A stretch of 64,000 nucleotides of DNA, from assembly GCA_002433025.1 (NCBI GenBank), contig DJGZ01000063.1, forward strand, positions 62,001-126,000. The letters are read 5' to 3'. The translations under genes and the position numbers were made by a program. The notes under the pieces were generated by a model that made no database searches, was not told the origin of the DNA, and saw only the letters and a list, made by a program, of their open reading frames with translations. Source of the DNA: Bacteroidales bacterium UBA5833 (lineage in GTDB: Bacteria > Bacteroidota > Bacteroidia > Bacteroidales > Lentimicrobiaceae). Positions 1 through 8,285 of this stretch are shown piece by piece; position 1 is the stretch's first letter; each line of letters begins with the position of its first letter.

Positions 1-220
1 ATGCCTTGCTGCCGCCTCCGCTGAGACATTTTTCGGCAGCTTGAATGGCTGTGTTATAGAGTTGAATAGCTTCATCATCCCGGGCATCTCCTGCTTTAGC
101 CAGAACAGAAGAAATCAGTGCAGTATCATACGGCATTTCAACACCTTGCGACTGTACACCAGCGGGAAAAAGCCAGGACAGACAAAACAGAAGCCGGCTG
201 ATTATTCTTAAACGGCTCAT
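1..220 (-). CDS. N-terminal fragment of a secreted TPR-like protein (truncated by window edge)
   Basis: An open frame on the minus strand starts with ATG at 220-218 and runs off the window after about 73 codons. The first 24 or so residues look like a signal peptide: basic start (MSRLR), then a hydrophobic stretch ending near AGVQSQG. What follows is helical and alanine-rich (VLAKAGDARDDEAIQLY), resembling the start of a tetratricopeptide repeat. In Bacteroidota such N-termini often belong to TPR-containing sensor kinases, but nothing here allows that choice. Export to the periplasm is inferred; the function is unknown because most of the protein is missing. Confidence 0.55.
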   Translation of the reverse strand, partial: MSRLRIISRLLFCLSWLFPAGVQSQGVEMPYDTALISSVLAKAGDARDDEAIQLYNTAIQAAEKCLSGGGSKA

Positions 221-505
221 AAGGTTTTACGAAATCCGAAATAAAGATAATGAGTTTTCTATAACTTGTCAACTTACATGATGATCGATTTCATACATAC
301 CCTGCTACCCCGGTTTCTGTTAGGGCCTCTAACCCGGGCAGGCAGGCCCCAGGCGCGAATTCCACTCAACGTTACATTATGATTGACATCAGAACGAACC
401 TTGACAAATTCACGATTCAGCGTCCCGCCTTCTATTTCCTTGAATAATTGTAAAAATATAACAGACTGCCGGCTTCATTATCCAAAGACAGTATTTAATC
501 AGGTA
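221..505. other. Non-coding stretch with a GC-rich hairpin
   Basis: No convincing gene is seen. Positions 301-315 (CCTGCTACCCCGGTT) can pair with 331-342 (AACCCGGGCAGG) around a 15-nt loop, with one small bulge. No T-run follows on either strand, so a classical terminator is not supported. It may be a leader structure of the truncated minus-strand gene or a 3' structure of the minus-strand gene that ends at 506. Confidence 0.35.
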
Positions 506-718
506 CTAAAGATTTGTTTCAGAACGCTTCCCCGCATTCGATTTGCCATAGATTTTTGAAACATACTTACCTGCATAATACGCCAGTATCAGCGGCAGCC
601 ATAAATGACGGATAAAAAAACTGCAATTATCCAATTGTTTGTCGGTATTCAACAGTAAAATATAAATTCCGAAGGATAGCAGGATAAATGCCATATCCAG
701 CATGCGAGATATTTTCAT
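506..718 (-). CDS. Small hypothetical membrane protein
   Basis: 70 residues starting at ATG 718. Residues about 8-24 (LDMAFILLSFGIYILLL) form a clear membrane segment, and a second, weaker hydrophobic stretch lies around residues 39-48 (LWLPLILAYY). The tail is basic (GKYVSKIYGKSNAGKRS). It lies 36 bp downstream of the alanine dehydrogenase gene on the same strand and may be co-transcribed. I do not recognise a family. The absence of a visible ribosome-binding site is normal for Bacteroidota and does not argue against it. Confidence 0.45.
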   Translation of the reverse strand: MKISRMLDMAFILLSFGIYILLLNTDKQLDNCSFFIRHLWLPLILAYYAGKYVSKIYGKSNAGKRSETNL

Positions 719-754
719 TGAATTTCTATTGTAAATCAGAATAAAAATCAGATT

Positions 755-1990
755 TCAGTGAAATGCCGCGATCAGCAGTTCAATATCCTTGTGGGGCAGG
801 TGAAAATATTCACTGATATAACGATTGGTAGAAATGCCGTTGTAAAGATAAACCCCGTTCCTGACCCCGGTATCGGTTCTCAGTATATTGTTAATACCGC
901 CTTCGTCTCCGACCTTCAGCATGATGGGCGCCAGCAGGTTGCTGAGCGCGCGTGATGCGGTCCGGGGCACCCTGGAGGCAATGTTGGGTACGCAGTAATG
1001 AGTGACGCCGTATTTTTCGAATACAGGATTTTTGTGGTTGGTAATCACCGAAGTCTCAAAGCAACCACCCTGGTCAATGCTGACATCAATGATAATAGCT
1101 CCGGCCTTCATCTGTTGCACCATCTCTTCGGTAACACACACGGGCGATAGCCCTCCCTGCGGCCTCACGGCGCCAATGGCGACATCGGCGGTCTTCAGGG
1201 CTTCTTCTATCGGCCGGGGCTGCAGTACACTTGTATATATCCTCGTTCCCAGGTTATTCTGAAGCCTGCGCAACCTGTACACAGAGCTATCGAATACTTT
1301 TACCAACGCCCCCATACCCATGGCAGCCCGGGCGGCAAACTCCCCTACTGTACCAGCGCCCAGAATTACCACCTCCGTAGGTGAAATTCCGCTCAATCCG
1401 CCGAACATCAATCCCCTGCCGTAGTCGGGATGACTCAGGTATTCGGCAGCAATCAGAATGGAAGTATTTCCGGCAATTTCCGACATGGCCCTGATTACCG
1501 GGAAATTCCCGTCACGGTCCTTCATGTATTCATAAGCAAGCGCAGTAACTTTTTTGGCTGCCAGTTGCCTGAAATGAGCTTCGGTTAATCCGGCCAGATT
1601 CAGCGATGACAGCAGTACCTGTTTACCCCTGAGCATTTCAATTTCCTGGGTAGTCGGCGGTGCCACTTTAATGATCACATCGCACTGGAATATCATTGCG
1701 CTCTCATAAACAATCTCCGCTCCGGCTTCGCTGTATTCGTTGTCGGGATAGTGCGAAGCTGCGCCGGCATTGTTTTCTACAAGAACCCGGTGACCCGATT
1801 TCACCAGTTGGCTCACGGCATCGGGCACCAGTGAGATCCGGTTCTCAAGCCAGGCGGTTTCTTTGGGAATGCCAATGGTTAAACGGCAAGCCTTATTGGG
1901 AACCTCAAGCCTTTCTTCCTGTGGCATCAGTCCTGTAGTGTGAGAAGGAAACATAATAAAGTCCTGCTGCTGCTCTTCCATTTTTACCAC
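755..1990 (-). CDS. ald: Alanine dehydrogenase
   Basis: 411 residues of the alanine dehydrogenase / pyridine nucleotide transhydrogenase (AlaDH/PNT) family, which oxidises L-alanine to pyruvate and ammonium with NAD+ in the cytoplasm. The N-terminal domain carries GIPKETAWLENRISLVPDAV, and the Rossmann segment VVILGAGTVGEFAARAA lies near residue 210. The length is about 40 residues above the classical 370-residue enzyme; an N-terminal extension and C-terminal tail of this kind are common in Bacteroidota members. A second ATG three codons in (1981) is an equally possible start. It follows tsaE on the same strand, 110 bp away, with a promoter of its own at 2006-2038. Substrate specificity (alanine rather than another 2-amino acid) is inferred from family. 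Confidence 0.88.
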   Translation of the reverse strand: MVKMEEQQQDFIMFPSHTTGLMPQEERLEVPNKACRLTIGIPKETAWLENRISLVPDAVSQLVKSGHRVLVENNAGAASHYPDNEYSEAGAEIVYESAMIFQCDVIIKVAPPTTQEIEMLRGKQVLLSSLNLAGLTEAHFRQLAAKKVTALAYEYMKDRDGNFPVIRAMSEIAGNTSILIAAEYLSHPDYGRGLMFGGLSGISPTEVVILGAGTVGEFAARAAMGMGALVKVFDSSVYRLRRLQNNLGTRIYTSVLQPRPIEEALKTADVAIGAVRPQGGLSPVCVTEEMVQQMKAGAIIIDVSIDQGGCFETSVITNHKNPVFEKYGVTHYCVPNIASRVPRTASRALSNLLAPIMLKVGDEGGINNILRTDTGVRNGVYLYNGISTNRYISEYFHLPHKDIELLIAAFH

Positions 1991-2005
1991 CGTCTGAATT
2001 TCATG

Positions 2006-2038
2006 CTAAGATACAAAAAACAAAAACAACTTAACAAA
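2006..2038 (-). promoter_or_regulatory. Bacteroidota-type promoter of ald
   Basis: Read on the minus strand, TTTG (2038-2035) is followed after 21 nt by TATCTTAG (2013-2006), one mismatch from the TAnnTTTG -7 box. It sits 16 nt upstream of the ald start, giving a very short leader. Confidence 0.5.
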
Positions 2039-2100
2039 CCCCATGCATGTGCTCCGCAATCCATCAGCACCCACAGGGATTGCTGCAGATGCACTATTAT

Positions 2101-2553
2101 TTATCTGGTAAAAATAAAGGCCCTGTCTTCACTTCCTTCATCCACAGCAATTTCAACCTTAACGGCCCCGGCCGGAATTAGCATCCCCGCGAGTTCGGGC
2201 CATTCGATAAAGCAGTAATCCCCGCTGAAAAAGTAATCCTCATATCCAATGTCGAGTAATTCCTCAGGTTTCCGCAACCGATAAAGGTCAAAATGAAAAA
2301 CAGGCTTTCCGCTGCCGGTACGATACTCATTAACAATTGAGAATGTCGGACTGCTTACGTTGTCTATTACTCCTAATTGCCGGCATACAGCCTGTATAAA
2401 GGTTGTCTTTCCGGCTCCCATAGGACCTGTAACGGCAAATACCTTTTCAACCGGAAAAATGGTCAGCATTTGCTCCGCAATTTGATCAAGTTCGTGCACA
2501 CTGCCGCAACGCAACTGAAGTGCCGGCGTTTTTTCTGAATAAATCATCTGCAT
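2101..2553 (-). CDS. tsaE: tRNA threonylcarbamoyladenosine biosynthesis ATPase TsaE
   Basis: 150 residues, the usual TsaE (YjeE) size. Walker A is GPMGAGKTT (residues 43-51). The family-specific SPTFSIVNEY and HFDLYRL motifs follow, with the acidic WPE segment near residue 119. TsaE hydrolyses ATP to support the TsaB/TsaD complex that makes t6A37 on ANN-decoding tRNAs. It sits between porX and ald on the same strand, a neighbourhood I recall from other Bacteroidota. ATG codons at 2553 and 2547 are both possible starts; the promoter box at 2570-2577 leaves only a few bases of leader. Confidence 0.93.
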   Translation of the reverse strand: MQMIYSEKTPALQLRCGSVHELDQIAEQMLTIFPVEKVFAVTGPMGAGKTTFIQAVCRQLGVIDNVSSPTFSIVNEYRTGSGKPVFHFDLYRLRKPEELLDIGYEDYFFSGDYCFIEWPELAGMLIPAGAVKVEIAVDEGSEDRAFIFTR

Positions 2554-2569
2554 CCCGGATATAAAAATG

Positions 2570-2577
2570 CAAAAATA
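2570..2577 (-). promoter_or_regulatory. -7 box candidate for tsaE
   Basis: TATTTTTG on the minus strand fits TAnnTTTG and ends 17 nt upstream of the tsaE start. No matching -33 TTTG was found. Confidence 0.35.
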
Positions 2578-2653
2578 AGAAGAACTGCCTCAAGCCTGGC
2601 TGATTAAAGCCGTGGAAGCACACTCTTTTTTATCAAAGCACCGGTTTACCTCC

Positions 2654-4207
2654 CTATTTTGCTTTCAGGGTCACAAAGGGTATCATCATTTCCTCCATCG
2701 AGATCCCGCCATGCTGGAAGGTATTCCGGTAGTAGTTTACATAATAATTGAAGTTATTGGGATAGGCAAAGAAATCGGCATTCCTGCAGAAAACATAATT
2801 AGAGCTGACGTTTGTCCGCGGAAGGTAAATATCCGCAGGATTTTTCACTTCAAATACCTCTTTGCGGTTATAACTAAGGCTGCGTCCGGTTTTGTAGCGC
2901 AGGTTTGTATTGGTCGCCTTGTCGCCCACAATTTTTACAGGGGCATCCACCTTTACCGAGCCGTGATCGGTAGTAATCACCAGGGGGATCTTCTTATCGG
3001 CCAGAAAACGGATGATGTCGTAAAGCGGGGAGTGTTCGAACCACGAAACCGTAATGGAACGATATGCGGCCTCATCGTCAGCCAGTTCTCGGATCACTTC
3101 CATCTCGGTGCGGGCGTGCGAAAGCATATCCACAAAATTGTAGACAATTGCATTCAACTTGTTGCCTGTAAGGTTCGGGAGCGTTTCTACCAGTTTACGC
3201 CCGGCGGAGAGGTTCAGTATCTTGTGGTACGAATACCTGACATCCTTTCCATAGCGCTTCAGTTGCTCGCCCAGCAGTTCACCTTCAAATTGATTCTTGG
3301 TGCCTTCATCGTCTTCGTTTACCCAGTAGCGGGGATATTTCTTTTCGATCTCAGTGGGGAGAAGCCCGGCAAACAGGGCATTCCTTGCATATTGCGTGGT
3401 GGTGGGAAGTATGCTGTAATAAATCTCATCGCGCTCAACCCGGTAAAGTTCACTGATGATCGGCTGAAGGATCTTCCACTGATCATAGCGAAGGTTATCG
3501 ATCAGAATGAAGAACAGCGAAGAGGTTTCATCCAGCAGGGGAATCAGTTTGTCACGGATCAGTGTATGCGACATCACAGGGCGGTCGGGGTTCTTACCGT
3601 TCACCCAATCGGTATAGTTATTCTCGACAAAGCGGCTGAATACCTGACCGGCCTCTTCCTTCTGCATTTTTAGCACATCCATTATGCCGCTGTCGTTCGA
3701 CTGCCCCAGCTCAAGTTCCCAGTAAACCAGTTTGCGGTAAACCTCCGGCCATTCACTATGGGTTAAGCGGTTACTTATCTCCATACCGATATTCCGGAAC
3801 TGTTGCTGATAGCTGAAAGTAGTCTTCTCGCTGATAAGCTTCTTGTTTTCAAGGTTCTTTTTAAGACTTAGCAGTATCTGCTTGGGATTCACCGGCTTGA
3901 TAAGATAATCGGATATTTTGGAGCCTATGGCATCTTCCATGATCGTCTCTTCCTCACTCTTGGTGATCATGACTACCGGAAGGTCGGGAAACAGGTTTTT
4001 TACCCGGATCAGAGTCTCAATCCCGGAAAGTCCGGGCATCTGCTCATCCAGGAAGACAATATCGAAAGGCCTGGTTTTCAATATTTCAATTGCTTCCACG
4101 CCATTGTTTGAGGTAAACACTTCATAACCCTTATCCCTGAGGAACATGATGTGTGGTTTCAGCAGGTCGATCTCGTCGTCGGCCCAGAGTATTGTTACAT
4201 TTTCCAT
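2654..4207 (-). CDS. porX: PorX-type response regulator with PglZ/alkaline phosphatase-like output domain
   Basis: 517 residues. The receiver domain (1-125) has the acidic pair D10/D11, the phospho-acceptor D54 in FLDEQMPG and the lysine in YLIKPVN. After a helical linker, residues about 200-517 form an alkaline-phosphatase-superfamily PglZ domain: LPTTTQYARNALFAG near residue 270 holds the nucleophile threonine and TTDHGS near 410 a metal-binding histidine. In Porphyromonas gingivalis PorX works with the kinase PorY to control type IX secretion, and the PglZ domain hydrolyses oligonucleotides. Full length and all key residues are present. No PorY-like kinase is adjacent. T9SS-type cargo encoded elsewhere in the window fits this role. 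Confidence 0.9.
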   Translation of the reverse strand: MENVTILWADDEIDLLKPHIMFLRDKGYEVFTSNNGVEAIEILKTRPFDIVFLDEQMPGLSGIETLIRVKNLFPDLPVVMITKSEEETIMEDAIGSKISDYLIKPVNPKQILLSLKKNLENKKLISEKTTFSYQQQFRNIGMEISNRLTHSEWPEVYRKLVYWELELGQSNDSGIMDVLKMQKEEAGQVFSRFVENNYTDWVNGKNPDRPVMSHTLIRDKLIPLLDETSSLFFILIDNLRYDQWKILQPIISELYRVERDEIYYSILPTTTQYARNALFAGLLPTEIEKKYPRYWVNEDDEGTKNQFEGELLGEQLKRYGKDVRYSYHKILNLSAGRKLVETLPNLTGNKLNAIVYNFVDMLSHARTEMEVIRELADDEAAYRSITVSWFEHSPLYDIIRFLADKKIPLVITTDHGSVKVDAPVKIVGDKATNTNLRYKTGRSLSYNRKEVFEVKNPADIYLPRTNVSSNYVFCRNADFFAYPNNFNYYVNYYRNTFQHGGISMEEMMIPFVTLKAK

Positions 4208-4258
4208 ACTAAATCAAGTGAAGGAGTTCGTTTATGCCTGAAGGGGAAATAAATTCCG

Positions 4259-4266
4259 TAATTTTG
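4259..4266 (+). promoter_or_regulatory. -7 box candidate for the HD-domain gene
   Basis: TAATTTTG fits TAnnTTTG and lies about 100 nt upstream of the GTG start at 4368, in the divergent gap between porX and the HD gene. No clear -33 element was found. Confidence 0.35.
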
Positions 4267-4350
4267 TATCATCCGGAACAGATACAGGAATAATGCCGGA
4301 ATCCGGTTTTTAGTATCCGGGGCGCAACAAATTAACAATTTTTGCAATTA

Positions 4351-4358
4351 CAAAGATA
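4351..4358 (-). promoter_or_regulatory. -7 box candidate for porX
   Basis: TATCTTTG on the minus strand fits TAnnTTTG, but it is about 143 nt from the porX start, so either the leader is long or the match is chance. Confidence 0.25.
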
Positions 4359-4367
4359 GGCCAAAAC

Positions 4368-5618
4368 GTGAACCAGGCTGCCCGCAACAAGAGAAAAATC
4401 GTGAATGATCCGGTGCACGGTTTCGTAACAATATGCTCCGAGTTGTTATTTGATCTGATTGAACATCCTGTTTTTCAGCGCTTAAGAAGGATCAGGCAGC
4501 TCGGGATGACTTCCTACGTTTATCCGGGCGCCCTGCACACCCGCTTTCATCATGCCATTGGCGCCATGCACCTGATGCAGGAAACCATCGATACCCTCAG
4601 GCTCAAAGGATTTGAAATCACACGTGAAGAAGCAGAAGCCACCCTGGCAGCCATACTACTTCATGATATCGGTCACGGACCGTATTCACATGCACTTGAG
4701 CACAGCATTGTGTCGGGCATGGGCCATGAAGAACTGTCGCTGTTGCTGATGCACAGGCTTAACAGGGAGTTTCAGGGCCGGCTCGGCATGGCCATTGAGG
4801 TATTTACCAACAATTACCCCAAACACTTCCTGCACCAGCTGGTATCAAGTCAACTCGACATGGACCGCCTCGATTACCTCAAACGCGACAGTTTTTATAC
4901 GGGTGTTTCGGAAGGGGTAATCAACACTGACCGCATCATCAAGATGCTTACCGTGCACAACGATGAACTGATGATAGAGGACAAAGGCATCTATTCCATC
5001 GAAAAGTTCATCGTTGCCCGCAGGCTGATGTACTGGCAGGTCTATTATCATAAAACTGTTGTATCGGCCGAGAATATGCTGATAAATCTTCTGAAACGTG
5101 CCAAATTTCTTGCCGAATCGGGCGAAAAAATCTTTTCCACCCCTGCGCTGGAGCTGTTCCTGCAACACCGGTTCAGCCGCGAAGACTTTGCAGTTGATGA
5201 AAACCTGGTGGAGAAATTCGCCCTGCTCGACGATTATGATATCTTTTCAGCCATCAAGGTGTGGATGGAACACTCCGATTTTCTGCTGTCCATGCTCAGC
5301 CGTTCATTGGTAAACCGTCAACTTTTCCGGGCCGAATTCAGCGATCATCCAATGAATGAAGTCCGGGTCGGAGCTTTACGAAACGCCATACAGCGCAAAT
5401 GGCCGCAGGCAGGTCCAGGAGCTGAAGCTTATCTGCTTACTACAGGCACCATCACCAACAACGCGTATATACCCGAGCACGACAAAATCTACCTGCTTTA
5501 CCGCGATGGCAAGGTGAGCGATATCGCCGAAGCCTCAGATCAGTTAAACATTTCTGTACTTACCAGCGCCGTGTCAAAGCATTTTATTATCTATCCGAAA
5601 ACCATCCCTGAATTTTGA
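4368..5618 (+). CDS. HD-domain phosphohydrolase (SAMHD1/dGTPase-like)
   Basis: 416 residues starting at GTG 4368; no better ATG lies near the conserved start NDPVHGFVTI. The metal-binding set of an HD hydrolase is complete: FHHAIGAMH (about 60), LLHDIGHGPYSHALEH (about 97-112) and MDRLDYLKRD (about 165). The N-terminus and PVFQRLRRIRQLG segment are typical of the YdhJ/SAMHD1-like group of Bacteroidota. A (d)NTP triphosphohydrolase or nucleotide phosphohydrolase activity in the cytoplasm is the family inference; the substrate cannot be read from sequence. The gene precedes lpxD by 143 bp on the same strand, a conserved arrangement in the phylum, which suggests co-inheritance more than a shared pathway. 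Confidence 0.85.
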   Translation: MNQAARNKRKIVNDPVHGFVTICSELLFDLIEHPVFQRLRRIRQLGMTSYVYPGALHTRFHHAIGAMHLMQETIDTLRLKGFEITREEAEATLAAILLHDIGHGPYSHALEHSIVSGMGHEELSLLLMHRLNREFQGRLGMAIEVFTNNYPKHFLHQLVSSQLDMDRLDYLKRDSFYTGVSEGVINTDRIIKMLTVHNDELMIEDKGIYSIEKFIVARRLMYWQVYYHKTVVSAENMLINLLKRAKFLAESGEKIFSTPALELFLQHRFSREDFAVDENLVEKFALLDDYDIFSAIKVWMEHSDFLLSMLSRSLVNRQLFRAEFSDHPMNEVRVGALRNAIQRKWPQAGPGAEAYLLTTGTITNNAYIPEHDKIYLLYRDGKVSDIAEASDQLNISVLTSAVSKHFIIYPKTIPEF

Positions 5619-5761
5619 TGTTTATTCTGTCCGGTTTATCGCGATATTTTAATAACTTGCGTGGCTTTTTAAAAAAGGTGCATTTTTGAATATCTGCCTG
5701 TAAAACAATTTTTTAACTCAAATTGCAAGTGCCCATTGAGCGCTTGCATAAATCCGGATAA

Positions 5762-6790
5762 ATGAAGTTTACTGTCCAAGAAATTGCCGACCTGATCAAG
5801 GGAACTGTTGATGGTGACCCGAAAACAGAAATCTATAAACTTTCTAAAATTGAACAGGGAGAGCCCGGATCAATTTCCTTCCTCGGCAACCCCAAATACA
5901 CGCATTACATATACCAAACCAGGGCTTCTGCTGTTATTGTCAACCACGATTTTGAGCCTGAACAAACAATAAACTGCTCCCTTATACGGGTCGAAAATGC
6001 CTACAATGCATTTGCCATGATGCTGGAAGCATACAATAACCTGAACCGGGAAAAATCAGGCATCTCAAAATATGCAGCCATTGCAGAGAACGCTGAGACG
6101 GGGGACAACTGCTTTATCGGAGATTTCGTGAGCGTTGGCGAACACGTGAAAATCGGAAGCAACGTTAAGATTTATTCCAATACCAGCATCGGCGACAATG
6201 TGGTAATCGGCGACAATACCATCCTGAATGCCGGGGTGAAGATATACAATGATTGTCATATCGGAAATAACTGTACCCTGCATTCAGGGGTCGTAATCGG
6301 CGCCGACGGATTTGGTTTTGCGCCGCAAAGCGATAATCATTATGCAAAAGTGGCACAGATCGGGAACGTAATCCTTGAGGATAATGTGGAAATAGGTGCA
6401 AATACCACCATCGACAGGGCGACACTGGGCTCCACAATTATCCGTAAAGGAGTAAAACTGGACAACCTGATTCAGATAGCCCACAATGTGGAAATTGGCG
6501 AAAACACTGTGATTGCTGCACAAACCGGGATTGCCGGCTCCACCCGCATCGGCAGAAACTGCATGATAGCCGGTCAGGTCGGTATCATCGGCCACCTGGA
6601 GATTGGAAATAATGTAAAAATCGCGGCGCAATCCGGAATTTCCACCAACGTTCCTGACGGAGCAATAGTAATGGGCAGTCCGGCTTTCGAAATTTCTAAC
6701 TACCGGAAAGCCTACGTTTACTTCAGGAGCCTTCCGAAACTGGCCGACCGTATTTCTGTCCTTGAGAAGAAATTTAAGGGGGAACAATAG
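5762..6790 (+). CDS. lpxD: UDP-3-O-(3-hydroxyacyl)glucosamine N-acyltransferase LpxD
   Basis: 342 residues, the standard LpxD length. The N-terminal uridine-binding domain (1-100, with GSISFLGNPKYTHYIY) is followed by a left-handed beta-helix of hexapeptide repeats (IGDNVVIGDN and similar). The catalytic histidine is in IQIAHNVEIGEN near residue 241, and GADGFGFAPQ is family-diagnostic. It transfers a 3-hydroxyacyl chain from ACP to the 2-amino group in lipid A synthesis. It opens the run lpxD, lpxC-fabZ, lpxA, so three of the early lipid A steps are clustered here. Confidence 0.95.
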   Translation: MKFTVQEIADLIKGTVDGDPKTEIYKLSKIEQGEPGSISFLGNPKYTHYIYQTRASAVIVNHDFEPEQTINCSLIRVENAYNAFAMMLEAYNNLNREKSGISKYAAIAENAETGDNCFIGDFVSVGEHVKIGSNVKIYSNTSIGDNVVIGDNTILNAGVKIYNDCHIGNNCTLHSGVVIGADGFGFAPQSDNHYAKVAQIGNVILEDNVEIGANTTIDRATLGSTIIRKGVKLDNLIQIAHNVEIGENTVIAAQTGIAGSTRIGRNCMIAGQVGIIGHLEIGNNVKIAAQSGISTNVPDGAIVMGSPAFEISNYRKAYVYFRSLPKLADRISVLEKKFKGEQ

Positions 6791-6867
6791 CTTTATCAGC
6801 TAAGCTTTAGATTTATTATATTGTTTTTCAGCGCATTAAATATACGCTGATCAAATGAAAAATGTAG

Positions 6868-6875
6868 TAACTTTG
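6868..6875 (+). promoter_or_regulatory. -7 box candidate for lpxC-fabZ
   Basis: TAACTTTG fits TAnnTTTG exactly and ends 8 nt before the lpxC-fabZ ATG, so transcription from here would give a leaderless or nearly leaderless mRNA. It suggests the fusion gene has its own promoter in the 93-bp gap after lpxD. No clear -33 element is seen. Confidence 0.4.
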
Positions 6876-6883
6876 CCAGCCCT

Positions 6884-8284
6884 ATGTCAGAAAAACAGAA
6901 AACCCTAAAAGAGGCTGTGACCATCTCAGGAGCAGGCCTTCATACAGGCAGGGAAGTCAACCTGACCTTCAGACCAGCCCCGGAAAATCACGGATTTAAA
7001 TTTCGCCGTACCGATCTGCCCGGCCAACCGGTGATCGATGCCGATGCCGACCTGGTAACCGATACTTCCCGCGGCACAACCATTGAGCATAACGGAGTCA
7101 GAGTCAGCACGATCGAGCATGCTCTTGCTGCACTCACCGGTATGGACCTTGACAATATCCTGATAGATCTTGACTGCCCCGAAACCCCCATCCTGGACGG
7201 GAGTTCAAAATTTTACATTGAGGGCATCAAAAAAGCCGGGGTTGTTGAGCAGAACGCAGAAAGGCAGTATTTCAGGATCAATGAGGTACTAAGGTATTCA
7301 GATCCTGAGAAAAAAACTGAACTACTCATCCTTCCCGATGACACATATAAGGTGTCCGTAATGATTGACTACGACACCAAAGTACTTGGCACACAAAACG
7401 CCCATCTCAGCCACCTGAATGATTTCGCCGAAGAAATCAGCCCGTGCCGGACATTTGTCTTTCTGCACGAACTTGAATTGCTGATCCAGAACAACCTGAT
7501 CAAAGGGGGCGACCTCAGCAACGCCATTGTGTTTGTTAACCGCCTCATCAGTCAGGAGGAGCTTGACCGCCTGGCAAAATTCTTCAACAAACCTCGCGTA
7601 GAGGTTTTAAAAGAAGGCATACTCAACAACCTGGAACTTTATTTCAACAATGAACCGGCCAGGCATAAATTGCTGGACGTTGTCGGTGACCTTTCCCTGG
7701 TAGGAACCCGCATCAAGGGACATGTGATTGCAAGCAGGCCCGGCCACCTGGCCAATACGCACTTTGCCCGCATCATCAAACAGCACATCAAGCACGAAAC
7801 CTCGCAACCGCAGCAGCCAAAGTTTGACCCTGGCAAACCGCCGTTGTACGACATCAACGACATCAAGCGGTTGCTGCCCCACAGGCCTCCGTTTTTGCTG
7901 GTCGATAAAATACTCGAGATGAGCGACCATGATGTCACCGGACTGAAAAATGTAACCATGAATGAAGGCTTCTTCGTCGGGCACTTCCCTGATGAACCGG
8001 TTATGCCCGGCGTGCTGATCATTGAAGCCATGGCTCAGGCAGGGGGGATTTTTGTACTTAGCTCAGTTCCGGATCCGGAGAATTATATTACCTATTTCAT
8101 GAAAATAGACAATGTGCGTTTCAGGCAGAAAGTAGTTCCGGGCGACACCCTGATCTTCCACCTCGAACTGATGTCGCCTTTCCGCAGAGGGATCAGCCAC
8201 ATGCGCGGGGTTGCCTATGTCGGGAATAAAATTGTTGCCGAAGCTGAGCTGATGGCCCAAATCACTAAAAAAACCGTATCCTGA
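6884..8284 (+). CDS. lpxC-fabZ: LpxC-FabZ fusion: UDP-3-O-acyl-GlcNAc deacetylase / 3-hydroxyacyl-ACP dehydratase
   Basis: 466 residues, two enzymes in one chain. Residues 1-300 are LpxC, with zinc ligands in STIEHALAAL (about 75) and RHKLLDVVGDL (about 260) and the LDGSSKFYIEG segment; LpxC removes the acetyl group, the committed step of lipid A synthesis. A short Gln/Pro-rich linker (SQPQQPKFDPGKPP) leads into FabZ (about 322-466) with LLPHRPPFLLVD and the catalytic GHFPDEPVMPG and EAMAQ segments. FabZ dehydrates the same 3-hydroxyacyl-ACP pool that LpxA and LpxD use as donor, so the fusion couples the branch point between lipid A and fatty acid elongation. This fusion is known from Bacteroidota and is complete here. 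Confidence 0.96.
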   Translation: MSEKQKTLKEAVTISGAGLHTGREVNLTFRPAPENHGFKFRRTDLPGQPVIDADADLVTDTSRGTTIEHNGVRVSTIEHALAALTGMDLDNILIDLDCPETPILDGSSKFYIEGIKKAGVVEQNAERQYFRINEVLRYSDPEKKTELLILPDDTYKVSVMIDYDTKVLGTQNAHLSHLNDFAEEISPCRTFVFLHELELLIQNNLIKGGDLSNAIVFVNRLISQEELDRLAKFFNKPRVEVLKEGILNNLELYFNNEPARHKLLDVVGDLSLVGTRIKGHVIASRPGHLANTHFARIIKQHIKHETSQPQQPKFDPGKPPLYDINDIKRLLPHRPPFLLVDKILEMSDHDVTGLKNVTMNEGFFVGHFPDEPVMPGVLIIEAMAQAGGIFVLSSVPDPENYITYFMKIDNVRFRQKVVPGDTLIFHLELMSPFRRGISHMRGVAYVGNKIVAEAELMAQITKKTVS

Positions 8285-8285
8285 T

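Noticed and set aside
301..342. Hairpin considered as a terminator or riboswitch
   Set aside because: No T-run follows on either strand and no known riboswitch core was recognised, so it is recorded only as a hairpin.
2612..3673. Long open frame of about 353 codons on the plus strand opposite porX
   Set aside because: It lies wholly antisense to PorX, whose receiver and PglZ motifs are intact, and its translation shows no domain or secretory pattern.
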